Origin: JACVRW01 sp963746825
GTDB taxonomy: Bacteria > Actinomycetota > Thermoleophilia > Solirubrobacterales > Thermoleophilaceae
Assembly: GCA_963746825.1 (NCBI GenBank)
Contig: CAVVCU010000007.1
Coordinates: forward strand, 372,001 to 436,000
Direction of reading: 5' to 3'
Length of the DNA: 64,000 bases
The position numbers and the translations under genes are program-made. Position 1 is the stretch's first letter; each line of letters opens with the position of its first letter. Positions 37,380 to 45,606 of the stretch are shown in pieces. The notes below the pieces were generated by a model. The model saw nothing but the letters and a program-made list of their open reading frames with translations. It was not told where the DNA came from and did no database searches.

Positions 37380-37934
37380 TCAGCGCTTGTCGTGCCCTTC
37401 CCAGCCGTGCGCGCCCCGGTCGAGCTGGGCCCTGATCTCGCCGGCGGGGTACTTGGTGCTGTGCACGTTGGCGTAGGTGGCCCCGGCCCGGATGGCGTCG
37501 ACCAGCTCGCCGAACTCGCCGGGATCGATCCCCTGGCCCGCCGGGCCGATCACGTCGGCCGCCTCGAGCGTTCCCGAGACGCTGCCGTCGGGCGCCGGAC
37601 AGGCCGGGGTGCCGGGGGGCGGGCTCGGCAGGTTGGAGCACAGGAACACCGCGATGCCGCCGCTCTGCGCGCGGCCACCGAAGTGGATGTGGGCCTGCGT
37701 GACCGAGCCCTCGAGGCCCTCGTAGGCGAGCCGGTAGAAGATCTGGCCGCCGGAACGGTCGATCCGGGCCTGGAGCGTGCCCTTGCCCGGCGTCGACAGA
37801 GCCAACGGGTCCTCCTCGTAGCCGGTCAGGCGCTCACGGATCTCCTTCCCGCCGCCCGCGACCGCCGTCGTCACCACCACCGCCAGGGCGGCGACCACCG
37901 CCACCGCGACCGCCAGCCTCACACGTCCCTTCAT
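37380..37934 (-). CDS. Secreted CHRD-domain protein
   Basis: 184 residues. A signal peptide or N-terminal anchor (RLAVAVAVVAALAVVVTTAVAG) is followed by a CHRD domain: LTGYEEDPLALSTPGKG, ISYRL-like FYRLAYEGLEG, THAHIHFG-like QAHIHFGG and a closing YANVHSTKYPAGEIRAQL. CHRD domains are extracellular and of unclear role in bacteria. ATG 37934 follows GAGGTGAGGGG, 4 bases after the dinB stop, so it may be co-transcribed with dinB. Confidence 0.85.
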   Translation of the reverse strand: MKGRVRLAVAVAVVAALAVVVTTAVAGGGKEIRERLTGYEEDPLALSTPGKGTLQARIDRSGGQIFYRLAYEGLEGSVTQAHIHFGGRAQSGGIAVFLCSNLPSPPPGTPACPAPDGSVSGTLEAADVIGPAGQGIDPGEFGELVDAIRAGATYANVHSTKYPAGEIRAQLDRGAHGWEGHDKR

Positions 37935-37938
37935 CCCC

Positions 37939-39159
37939 TCACCTCCTGCTCGGAGTTGCATGCGGCAGGGGATACGCCCCGGGGGACGGAACGGTTCGAT
38001 CGCGCCCCAGCAGCGTGGCCCGGGTCAGCGCGTCGGTGCCGAAGCGCTCGCGGACGTCGTCGAGCAGGCCGTCGATCGCGCGGCCGCCCGGTGGACCAAG
38101 CGGCAGCACGAGCTGCTCGGCACCTTCGCTCCCGTCGAGGTTGGTCACGGTCACGCCGAGGAGGGTGAGGCCCTCGCGGTCGATCAGCGGCCCGGCCACC
38201 CGAAACAGCGCCCTGAGGGTGGTGAGGATGGTCTCGCTCGCGGCCGTGGCCTGCTCGAGGGTGTGCGACCTCGTTGCCCGTGAGAAGTCGTCGAAGCGAA
38301 GGCGCAGCACCACGGTGCGGCCCACCCGGTTCGACGAGCGCATGCGCCGCGTCACCCGGTCGACGAGGCCCACGAGCACGGAGTCGAGCGCGTCCGGCGA
38401 CCGGCGCGAGCGCCCCAGCGCGGACTGCGCCCCGAAGGAGCGCCGGCCCCTTCGCACGCGCACCGGGTGGACATTGCGGTTGTGGGCCAGAGCATGAAGG
38501 CGCCGGCCCGACGCGCGCCCGACGATCGAGATCAGCGCGGCCTCCGGAAGCCGCGCCGCCTGGCCGACGGTGGTGATCCCCCGCGCCTCGAGCTTCCCGG
38601 CGGTGGCGGGACCGATGCCCCACAGCCGCTGCACCCCGAGCGGGTGCAGGAAGTCGAGCTCACCGTCGGGCGGCACCACGAGCAGGCCATCGGGCTTGGC
38701 CACGCCGCTGGCCACCTTGGCGAGCAGCTTGGTCCGGGCCACTCCAACCGTTATGGGAAGGCCCACCCGCTCCCGCACCTCACGGCGCAGCCGTGCCGCG
38801 ACCTCGGCGGGCGAGCCAAGGAAGCGCTCGGTGCCCGCGACGTCGAGAAACGCCTCGTCGATGGACAGCTTCTCGACCACCGGCGCCGTCTCCGCGAAGA
38901 CCTCGAACACGGCCTTGCTGGCGGCGACGTAGGCCTCCCACCGCGCCGAGACCACCACGGCCTGCGGGCACAGCCGCCGGGCCTGGGTGGCGCCCATGGC
39001 CGAACGCACACCGCACGCCCGCGCCTCATAGCTCGCGGCGAGCACGACCCCGGGACCGACGATCACGGGCCGCCCGCGCAACCGCGGATCATCGCGCTGC
39101 TCGACCGACGCGTAGAAGGCGTCAAGATCGGCGTGGAGGATGGTGGCCTGGCCTGACAC
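37939..39159 (-). CDS. dinB: DNA polymerase IV (Y-family translesion polymerase)
   Basis: 406 residues. It copies damaged templates with low fidelity. Catalytic carboxylates are in HADLDAFYASVEQ at the start and SIDEAFLDV near residue 100. A helix-hairpin-helix (LWGIGPATAGKLEARGI) and little-finger domain follow. QLVLPL near residue 370 is a textbook beta-clamp binding motif. The C-terminal tail after it is short. GTG 39159 lies on the edge of a perfect LexA box, so SOS induction is expected. Confidence 0.95.
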   Translation of the reverse strand: MSGQATILHADLDAFYASVEQRDDPRLRGRPVIVGPGVVLAASYEARACGVRSAMGATQARRLCPQAVVVSARWEAYVAASKAVFEVFAETAPVVEKLSIDEAFLDVAGTERFLGSPAEVAARLRREVRERVGLPITVGVARTKLLAKVASGVAKPDGLLVVPPDGELDFLHPLGVQRLWGIGPATAGKLEARGITTVGQAARLPEAALISIVGRASGRRLHALAHNRNVHPVRVRRGRRSFGAQSALGRSRRSPDALDSVLVGLVDRVTRRMRSSNRVGRTVVLRLRFDDFSRATRSHTLEQATAASETILTTLRALFRVAGPLIDREGLTLLGVTVTNLDGSEGAEQLVLPLGPPGGRAIDGLLDDVRERFGTDALTRATLLGRDRTVPSPGAYPLPHATPSRR

Positions 39160-39172
39160 GAACGGATGTTCG
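39159..39172. promoter_or_regulatory. LexA (SOS) box before dinB
   Basis: CGAACGGATGTTCG is a perfect CGAAC-N4-GTTCG palindrome, the Gram-positive/actinobacterial LexA operator core. It touches the dinB start codon, so bound LexA would block initiation of a short-leader transcript. Confidence 0.78.
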
Positions 39173-39198
39173 CATCGGGTGCGGACGCTTCTAGCTGA

Positions 39199-40179
39199 TC
39201 AGGGGCAGTTGGTGTCCACGCTCCGCGTGCTGCTGGCCGTGTTGCCCTGCGAGTCGGTCACCGTCGTCGTCAATCGGTGTGGCTTGGTGTCGTCGAGCAT
39301 GAACCCGCGGCTGTGCCCGAAGCAGGTATCCCACACGTTGCGGCCCTGGTTGCCGCAGTTCCACGGCGGGCTGGTCTGCGGGTCGAGCGAGTTGCTGCTG
39401 TTCCCGTTGACCACGAACTCCGCTTTCACGAGCCGGTAGTCGGACTCGGCCCTGACGCGGCACGTGGCCTCCGATTCGTTCGGCCCCGGCGGGGTGTACT
39501 CGAACGAGGTGATCTTGAGCAGGGGCGGTGCGAAATAGCCGGTGGCCGCCAGAATCGCCCCCACCACCACCAGGGTGCCGAGCACCCCGGCCGCGAAGCC
39601 CGCCTTGCCGCGGTGGCGCTGCGCTACCCGGCGAGCCTGCGCGGAGCCGCGCCGCACGCGCCGCCGCAGAGGGCTGCTCGGGGGCCGGCCGGCCTCGGCG
39701 GCTTCGGCGAGGATCCGCTCCAGCACGGCGATGAGCCGGTTGACGTCGTAGTCCCAGCGTCCCTCGCTCAGCTCGACCGCCTGGCGGCGAACCAGGGCCT
39801 CGAGCGCCTCGGGCAGATCGCCGGCGCCCGGCATCTTCGCGTCCTGCACGAGCGTGGGGATCAGCCTGACATTGCGGTCGAGGGCCGCCTCGATCTCCAT
39901 GCGGTGGACGTCGGCCGGATCGTCGATGCGCCGCTTGCCCTGGGCGTCGGTCACGGTCAGCCACTCGTCCCCGATCAGGGCCACGAGCGCGCCGCACGAG
40001 CCCACGGCCGCCTGGATCGTCTCCGCGAAGTCGACCCCTGGCTCCATGGTCACGTCCATGAACACACGCTCGGCGCCGAAGTGCTCGACCAGGCCGTCGT
40101 AGAGCCGGCCCGCATGCCCCGCCGTCTCGCGACGGCGGTAGCTGATGAAGATGCTGGCCTTGGGCGAGCCGTCGCTCAC
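39199..40179 (-). CDS. TIR-domain protein with membrane span and extracellular C-terminus
   Basis: 326 residues. The TIR domain (residues 6-140) opens with SIFISYRRRETAGHAGRLYD, continues with RVFMDVTMEPGVDFAETI and holds the acidic HRMEIEAALDRNVRLIPTLV, where the family keeps its catalytic glutamate. A basic linker and one membrane span (AGFAAGVLGTLVVVGAILAATGYF, about 200-223) follow. The last 100 residues form a Cys-containing domain predicted to be outside. Bacterial TIR domains cleave NAD+ or make cyclic ADP-ribose signals. Here the layout is receptor-like. GTG 40179 overlaps the SLATT stop (GTGA), so the two are made together. Confidence 0.85.
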   Translation of the reverse strand: MSDGSPKASIFISYRRRETAGHAGRLYDGLVEHFGAERVFMDVTMEPGVDFAETIQAAVGSCGALVALIGDEWLTVTDAQGKRRIDDPADVHRMEIEAALDRNVRLIPTLVQDAKMPGAGDLPEALEALVRRQAVELSEGRWDYDVNRLIAVLERILAEAAEAGRPPSSPLRRRVRRGSAQARRVAQRHRGKAGFAAGVLGTLVVVGAILAATGYFAPPLLKITSFEYTPPGPNESEATCRVRAESDYRLVKAEFVVNGNSSNSLDPQTSPPWNCGNQGRNVWDTCFGHSRGFMLDDTKPHRLTTTVTDSQGNTASSTRSVDTNCP

Positions 40180-40631
40180 CCTCGTCCTCCGTTCGAGCGC
40201 TGAGCTTCCGCCCAGGCCATCGTCTCCTGACCCACCAGCCCCTCCACGCGCTCGGCCAGGGTGGCGTCGGGCTGGTCGTTCCCCGCGTAGGGACCGGCCG
40301 ACGCGAGGTAGAGGAACTTCTCGTGCTTGAGGGCCTCCGCCGTGCCGCGATAGCCGATCCAGTTCTGCTGGAACTGAAAGAGCTGCTGGAGGCCTTCCAG
40401 AACCACGATCACCGCGCCCAGCGCCCCCGCCACCGCGGCGCCGGCGCCGGCGGCCACCGATGCGGGGATGGCCGCGGCCACCACGATCTGGGCCACCTTC
40501 AGGCACTGGTACCAGAGCTGGTGGTGGCGGCTCCTCTGCTCGTACCAGGTCAGCTGGTTCTCGAGCCGCCCCCACGCCACCCCTTCGCCGGCCTCGGCCG
40601 GCCTGGCAACGGGTGGCGGCTGTTCGCCCAT
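40176..40631 (-). CDS. SLATT-type (DUF4231-like) two-span membrane protein
   Basis: 151 residues. LENQLTWYEQRSRHHQLWYQ leads into a hydrophobic pair of helices (VAQIVVAAAIPASVAAGAG, ALGAVIVVLEGLQQLFQF), then WIGYRGTAEALKHEKFLYL. This is the arrangement of SLATT/DUF4231 proteins, proposed to be pore-forming effectors in nucleotide-signalled conflict systems. It is translationally coupled to the TIR gene. ATG 40631 faces the GTG of the TPR-trypsin gene across 36 bases. Confidence 0.78.
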   Translation of the reverse strand: MGEQPPPVARPAEAGEGVAWGRLENQLTWYEQRSRHHQLWYQCLKVAQIVVAAAIPASVAAGAGAAVAGALGAVIVVLEGLQQLFQFQQNWIGYRGTAEALKHEKFLYLASAGPYAGNDQPDATLAERVEGLVGQETMAWAEAQRSNGGRG

Positions 40632-40654
40632 GGCGCCGACAGGATACGACGAAG

Positions 40655-40660
40655 TAGGGT
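40655..40660 (+). promoter_or_regulatory. -10 element in the 36-bp divergent spacer
   Basis: TAGGGT (TANNNT) ends 7 bases before GTG 40668, as expected for a leaderless transcript. The spacer also has to hold the promoter of the SLATT-TIR pair, so the two units probably share control. Confidence 0.4.
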
Positions 40661-40667
40661 CGCGGCC

Positions 40668-42269
40668 GTGTCCTGGGACCCTCGGCAATCCCCACGTGAC
40701 CTCACGCAGGCCGCCGACTCTCTCGACCGCCCACGCGTGAACGAGCTGTGCGGCGAGCTGATCGCGCACGTGCGCGCGCACGACGAGCCCTACCCGCTCA
40801 CCCCGGCGCTCGCGATCCTGGGGGTGCTCCGCCGCCGGCGTCACTTCCTGCTCCTTCAGCGAACGGCGGACGCCTTCATCCAGACCGGCCTGGACAACCC
40901 CACGATTCGCCGCCAGTACGCGCAGGCACTCATCGACCGCGAGAACCTGACCGCCGCGGTGGCCGTGCTCGACCGGCTGATCGGCGAGACGGCCGGCCAG
41001 GGCCGCGAGGACGCCGAGGCGCGCGGGCTCCTGGGTCGCGCCTACAAGCAGATGTTCGTGGCCACCGGCCCCGCCGCCGCCGAACGCCGCGCGCGGCTGC
41101 TGGAGCGCGCGATCGCCCCGTACCTGGCCGTCTGGTCGGAGTCGCGGGCGCACTGGCACGGCATCAACGCGGTGGCGCTGCTCATGCGGTCCCACCAGGA
41201 GGGCATTCGCCTGCCTGGGGTGGACTCTCCCGAGGCCGACGCGCAGGCCATCGCCCGCGAGATCCTCGACGCGATCGAGGGCCTCGGCGACGCCGCGACC
41301 GCGTGGGACCAGGGCAACGCGCTGGAGGCGAGCATGGCGCTGGGAGATTCCGACGCGGCGCTCGAGCACCTGGACGCCTACCTCGCCACCGGGCCCGACG
41401 CCTTCGAGATGGCCTCCACCCTGCGCCAGCTGACCGAGGTCTGGGCGCTCGACGCCACGTCGCCGCTGGTCTCGGTGCTCAAGGCCGCGCTGCTGGACTA
41501 CGAGGGGCCCAGCGACGTGACGGTCGGCTCCACCGACATCGAAGCCGCCGCGACCGAGCGCATCGCGCACGAGCCGAGCTTCGAGAAGCTGCTCGGCAGC
41601 GAGCGCTTCGAGAGCCTCAGGTGGTTTCAGACCGCGCTGGAGCGCTGCCGCGGCGTGGCGCGGATCGAGGATCCGCTGGAGGGACCGGTCGGGAGCGCCT
41701 TCCTCGTCGACGGCGCCTCGATCCACTCGACCTTCCCGCCGGTCGTTCTCGTCACGAACGCTCACGTGATCAGCCCGGACAGCTCCCTCGCGCCCGATCG
41801 CGCGCTGGTCACGTTTCGCGCGCTGGAGGACGCGACGGCGAGCTACGGGATCGCCCGCATCCTGTGGTCATCGGCCCCCACGGAGCTCGACACCACGATC
41901 GTGGAGCTCGACGGCCGTCCTGCCAACGCCACCTCGGCGCCGGTCGCCCGCCGCCGGCCGCAGCTCGACGTGAGCCCGCCGCCGCGGACGTACATCATCG
42001 GCCACCCGAGCGGCGCCGACCAGGTGATGCTCTCGGTGGCCGACAACCAGCTGCTCGACGCCGACGACGTGCGCGTGCACTACCGCACGCCGACGATGGG
42101 CGGCAGCTCCGGCAGCCCTGTGTTCAACCGGTCGTGGGAGCTGATCGCCGTGCACCACTCGGGGTCGACCGAGATGCCGCGCCTGCACGGCAAGGGGGGC
42201 ACCTATCCCGCCAACGAGGGGATATGGCTGGAGCGGGTGGCGGCCGAGGTGAAGCGGGCGCTGGGCTAA
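40668..42269 (+). CDS. TPR-sensor domain fused to a trypsin-like protease
   Basis: 533 residues. Residues 1-300 are TPR-like helices with the TRAFs-binding/TPR-S look: ALIDRENLTAAVAVLDRLI, ARGLLGRAYKQMFV and HWHGINAVALLMR. Residues 320-533 are a trypsin-fold serine protease with the triad visible: His in LVTNAHVISP, Asp in ELDTTIVEL and Ser in MGGSSGSPVFN. No signal peptide is present, so it should act in the cytoplasm. The design suggests a protease switched on by a sensed partner. The stop overlaps that of the convergent gene. Confidence 0.85.
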   Translation: MSWDPRQSPRDLTQAADSLDRPRVNELCGELIAHVRAHDEPYPLTPALAILGVLRRRRHFLLLQRTADAFIQTGLDNPTIRRQYAQALIDRENLTAAVAVLDRLIGETAGQGREDAEARGLLGRAYKQMFVATGPAAAERRARLLERAIAPYLAVWSESRAHWHGINAVALLMRSHQEGIRLPGVDSPEADAQAIAREILDAIEGLGDAATAWDQGNALEASMALGDSDAALEHLDAYLATGPDAFEMASTLRQLTEVWALDATSPLVSVLKAALLDYEGPSDVTVGSTDIEAAATERIAHEPSFEKLLGSERFESLRWFQTALERCRGVARIEDPLEGPVGSAFLVDGASIHSTFPPVVLVTNAHVISPDSSLAPDRALVTFRALEDATASYGIARILWSSAPTELDTTIVELDGRPANATSAPVARRRPQLDVSPPPRTYIIGHPSGADQVMLSVADNQLLDADDVRVHYRTPTMGGSSGSPVFNRSWELIAVHHSGSTEMPRLHGKGGTYPANEGIWLERVAAEVKRALG

Positions 42270-43600
42270 CCCGCCGCGGCCAGCAGCTCCTGCTCGATCC
42301 CCTGCGCCCAGGGCAGCTCCTCGCCGCTTTCGGCGCGCGCTTCGCGGATCAGGCGCAGGTTGTTGGCGGTGCTCTCGGGCTCCCAGGACTCGCGCACGGC
42401 GGCGAGCGCGTCGCTCGCCGCCTCCTCGGCCGCGTCCGCGTCGCGGGCGATCACCGCCAGCTCGATGCGCGTGGCGTGATCCCAGTAGTCGGCCCGCCCG
42501 TCGTCGAGCCGGCGCTCGACGGCGTAGCGGACGACGGGCACGAGCCGCTGCTGCTCCTGGGCCCCCGGGTCGAGGATCTCCATCAGAGTGACAGTGTTGA
42601 TCCCGGGGTAGGCGTCGCGCCAGTCGGCCTCGAAACCGGCCCGGTAGGCCGCGATCGCCTGCCGGAGAAAGCCGCGCGCTCGCACGCGGCTGTTCTCGCG
42701 CTCGGCCATCCAGCGGTCCTTGTACACGCGGCCGAGCAGTGCGTTGGTCTCGCTGCTCGCGCCGCGCTGCTCGAGCACGCCCAGGAGGATGGTCTCGGCC
42801 TCCTCGCTGCGCCCGGCGCGGTTGAGCGCCAAGCCGAGCTGCTCGCGCACCATCACGGTCTGCGCGAGCGGGCGCGGCATGCGCTCCACCAGCCGGATCA
42901 TGTCCTCCCAGGACTTGACGGCGCGATAGGAGATGAGCAGGTCGACCACCACACCGCTCTCCACGTCCTCGAGCGGCCCGAGCTGGCCCTCCACGTCGCG
43001 CAGCGCGGCCCCGCCCTGCCGGCGCGCGTCGGCCAGGCGCAGCTTGGCCCCGGCCGAATACGCCGCCTGGTCGCGGAAGACGTCGGTCTTGGCGCGGTCG
43101 ATCTCGGGCGTGGGAAGGTCGTCGACGAGGCTGAACACCGGGCTGTCGGTGGACGGCTCGCGGGCCAGGTCGAGGGCGGTGACCAGGCGCTGCAGCTCCT
43201 CCGGCGGCGCGGTCGGCGAGCCGCTCGCGTCGAGGGTGTACGGACGAACGCGGTCGGGGGCGAGGTCGAACGGCGTCCGGCCCAGGTCGGCGGCGACCAG
43301 CACCGTGGTGTGCGGGCGGACCGCGTGGCGGACGCCCAGCTCGTAGAACACGTTCGCGTTCGCCGTGGTCAGGTCGGCGACGGCATAGTCGGACAGGATC
43401 AGCCGCTCGAACATCGGCTTGTGCACCATGCCGCCGATGTGCTCCTCGTCGCCCCTGAGGGGCTGGAGCTTGGCCTGGGCGATCGCCGGCGCGATCAGTC
43501 GCTCGTAGACCGCGTCGAAGTCGATCGTGCCGCCGCGGCCGTCGGGCTTCACGCCGAACGGCATGACGACGAAGCAGAGCGGCTGGATGGCGGCGGTCAC
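42266..43600 (-). CDS. TRAFs-binding (DUF4071)-type TPR sensor protein
   Basis: 444 residues. The N-terminal 110 residues (FVVMPFGVKPDG, HKPMFERLILSDYAVADL, TTANANVFYELGVRHAV) resemble a nucleoside deoxyribosyltransferase-like fold. The rest is TPR helices with TNALLGRVYKDRWMAE, YRAGFEADWRDAYPGINTVT and YWDHATRIELAVIA, the signature of the MAP3K TRAFs-binding/TPR-S family. Such proteins occur in bacterial conflict systems beside TIR and protease effectors. GTG 43600 overlaps the alpha/beta hydrolase stop. The same TPR type is fused to trypsin in the neighbour. Confidence 0.83.
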   Translation of the reverse strand: MTAAIQPLCFVVMPFGVKPDGRGGTIDFDAVYERLIAPAIAQAKLQPLRGDEEHIGGMVHKPMFERLILSDYAVADLTTANANVFYELGVRHAVRPHTTVLVAADLGRTPFDLAPDRVRPYTLDASGSPTAPPEELQRLVTALDLAREPSTDSPVFSLVDDLPTPEIDRAKTDVFRDQAAYSAGAKLRLADARRQGGAALRDVEGQLGPLEDVESGVVVDLLISYRAVKSWEDMIRLVERMPRPLAQTVMVREQLGLALNRAGRSEEAETILLGVLEQRGASSETNALLGRVYKDRWMAERENSRVRARGFLRQAIAAYRAGFEADWRDAYPGINTVTLMEILDPGAQEQQRLVPVVRYAVERRLDDGRADYWDHATRIELAVIARDADAAEEAASDALAAVRESWEPESTANNLRLIREARAESGEELPWAQGIEQELLAAAG

Positions 43601-44464
43601 GGCGGGAACCATTCGCCCATCGGCTCCCGGACGGGGGCGGTGCCTAGGTACTCGCGGATCGCGTGGTGGGTGAAGCTGTCGTTGCGCACCGCGAAATCGG
43701 TGCACGCTTCCGGGGGTACGTATTCCGGCCGCACGGTGGGGTCCAGGGCGACCAGGTCACGGCGATCGGCCACGTTGCGCCACGCCACGACGCCGGCAGG
43801 CACCTCCAGGGGGCGGGTGATCAGGTCCTGGATCTCGGCCACGGCGAGCGGCGAGCCCGACGGTCAGGAGCAGCGGGATCTGCCGATGGCCGTCGGCGGG
43901 CTCCCGCAGCACGTCGTAGGCGATGATCGAGCCCAGGCTGTGGCCCAGCACGATGACCGGGCCGTCGAGGTCGAGCAGCGCGTCGCGGACGACCTTTCGC
44001 ATCCGTTCCCTGCAGCCGCCGAAGAAGTAGGCCCACACGTCCTTGAAGACCAGCTCCACCAGACCGCGGAAGAAGACAACGCGCTCGTCACGCTGGAAGG
44101 GCAGGACCTCGGCCTGCCCCTCCGCCAGCGCGTCCGCGGTGTAGCTCATGCGCTCGAGCCAGTCCTCCAGAGGGTCCTCGGCCGGTGCGAGCTCGCGCGG
44201 CGAGTCGGCAGCGACCTCGGCCGTCACGCGGGCCACGAAGGATGCGGTGGGCTCCGGCATGGGTGTGCCGAGCTCGCGCGTTTCGAGCTCGCCCCACGCC
44301 TCCGAGTCGGGCAGCGGCTCGTCGTAGCGCACAGCGGCCCAGTAGGCCATCCGCGACCGCTCGCCCATCTCGCGCCCGAACAGCGCCCGGTCCCAAAGGC
44401 TCTTGAGCAGCTCGGCGCCAACCTGGTTGCCGTTTCCGTGGACGTAGACGATCGTGGCCGGCAT
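43597..44464 (-). CDS. Alpha/beta-hydrolase fold protein (frameshifted)
   Basis: About 288 residues after repair. It starts PATIVYVHGNGNQVGAELL, the oxyanion-hole strand. The nucleophile elbow is VIVLGHSLGSIIAYDVL, with the serine near residue 180. The frame breaks near 43855-43857. Dropping one G gives TVGSPLAVAEIQDLITRPLE and the C-terminal part with a candidate catalytic His in DSFTHHAIREYL. It could be a lipase/esterase or a PGAP1-like protein; in conflict systems this fold acts as an effector or proteolysis partner. ATG 44464 is divergent from a Vps62 gene. Confidence 0.72.
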
Positions 44465-44485
44465 CCGTTCCCTCGCCGGCCACCG

Positions 44486-44491
44486 TAACAT
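44486..44491 (+). promoter_or_regulatory. -10 element before the first Vps62-like gene
   Basis: TAACAT (TANNNT) ends 8 bases before ATG 44500, within a 35-base spacer between divergent start codons. This is the same leaderless layout as at 40655 and 26173. Confidence 0.4.
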
Positions 44492-44499
44492 CGCGCGCG

Positions 44500-45606
44500 A
44501 TGCCGGACTGGTCGAAGCTCCTGCACGATCACTCCCCACTGCTCGTGTACGACTCGCGCGAGACCTACTTCGCCGACGCCGCGTCCTCCCTGGTCGGCAA
44601 CGCCTTCGACGCCGGGCCCGGCGCGCCGTACCGCACGCGGCTGCTGCGCGGTGGGCAGGAGCTGCCCCTGCCGAGCGGCGCGCTCGGCCTCGACTCGCTG
44701 AGCGACCGGTACCCCGAAGGCTCCGAGGCGCACGAGGACGACTACCTGGTGCCGGGCCCCGAGCCGGCCGCCGACGCCCGGCGCCTCCACGAGTCCGAGG
44801 ATCACGCGAACGTGATCTACGGCCGCGTGGCCCCGCGCGCCGCCGGCGGGCGCTGGCTGCAGTACTGGTTCTTCTACTTCGTGAGCGCGAAGGGCGTGCC
44901 GGGCGTGCGCAGCGCCACCGGGCCGCTGGGCTTCGGGCTGCACGAGGGCGACTGGGAGATGATCCAGATCGCCGTGCCCGAGGACGGCGGGACCCCGGTC
45001 GCCGCCACCTACGCCGCCCACGACCACGGTCACTCGATCGGCTGGGACGAGGTGGAGCTCGAGCCCGGGCTGGACGCGCCGGTGGTGTACGTGGCCCTGA
45101 ACTCGCACGCGTCCTACCCGCGCCAGGGCCGCTGGCGCGGCAAGAAGGTGCTCGGGCTCAGCCTCGACGTGCTCGACGACTGGTGCGACGGGGCCGGCGC
45201 TCGCGTGCGCCCGGCGGTCCGGGAGGTCGACGAGACGTCGACTCCCTGGCTGCGCTGGCCGGGACGCTGGGGCAGCACCGACGACGGCATACGCACCAAG
45301 AGCCCGCGCGGCCCTGCGCACCAGGACAAGTGGAGCCGCCCCGATCACATGCACGAGCACGCGACACCCTGGCGCGAGCGCTGGGCGGGGCGCCCCGGTG
45401 AGCTCGAGTCGATGGACACCGAGGAGGCGCCACCGCCCTTCGCGGTCACGGTGACCCACGAGGGCGGGCGCGTGACCGTGAGCTTCGACGTGCCGGAGGG
45501 TCTCGAGGAGGAATGGGCGGGTCAGCTGACGCTGGCCGTCAACTCACCCGCCGGGCCTCCCGCCGCTCGCGTCTACGACGTGACCGCACCCGGAGTGCAG
45601 CCGTGA
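44500..45606 (+). CDS. Vps62-like (DUF946-type) protein, first copy
   Basis: 368 residues. Family landmarks: WLQYWFFYFVS near residue 124, FGLHEGDWEMIQIAV near residue 147, AHDHGHSIGWDEVE, VVYVALNSHASYP and the paired WPGRWG and SPRGPAHQDKW. The His/Asp/Glu pattern suggests a metal site, but no activity is established for the family. A beta-sandwich-like tail ends the protein. No signal peptide. It shares its layout with the second copy at 47671-48807. The stop overlaps the M19 peptidase start (GTGA). Confidence 0.82.
   Translation: MPDWSKLLHDHSPLLVYDSRETYFADAASSLVGNAFDAGPGAPYRTRLLRGGQELPLPSGALGLDSLSDRYPEGSEAHEDDYLVPGPEPAADARRLHESEDHANVIYGRVAPRAAGGRWLQYWFFYFVSAKGVPGVRSATGPLGFGLHEGDWEMIQIAVPEDGGTPVAATYAAHDHGHSIGWDEVELEPGLDAPVVYVALNSHASYPRQGRWRGKKVLGLSLDVLDDWCDGAGARVRPAVREVDETSTPWLRWPGRWGSTDDGIRTKSPRGPAHQDKWSRPDHMHEHATPWRERWAGRPGELESMDTEEAPPPFAVTVTHEGGRVTVSFDVPEGLEEEWAGQLTLAVNSPAGPPAARVYDVTAPGVQP

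Noticed and set aside
40748..44488. Plus-strand open frame of 1246 codons
   Set aside because: It crosses several real genes on both strands and has shadow composition (Arg, Gly, Ala, His repeats). The TPR-trypsin gene in another frame explains its first part.
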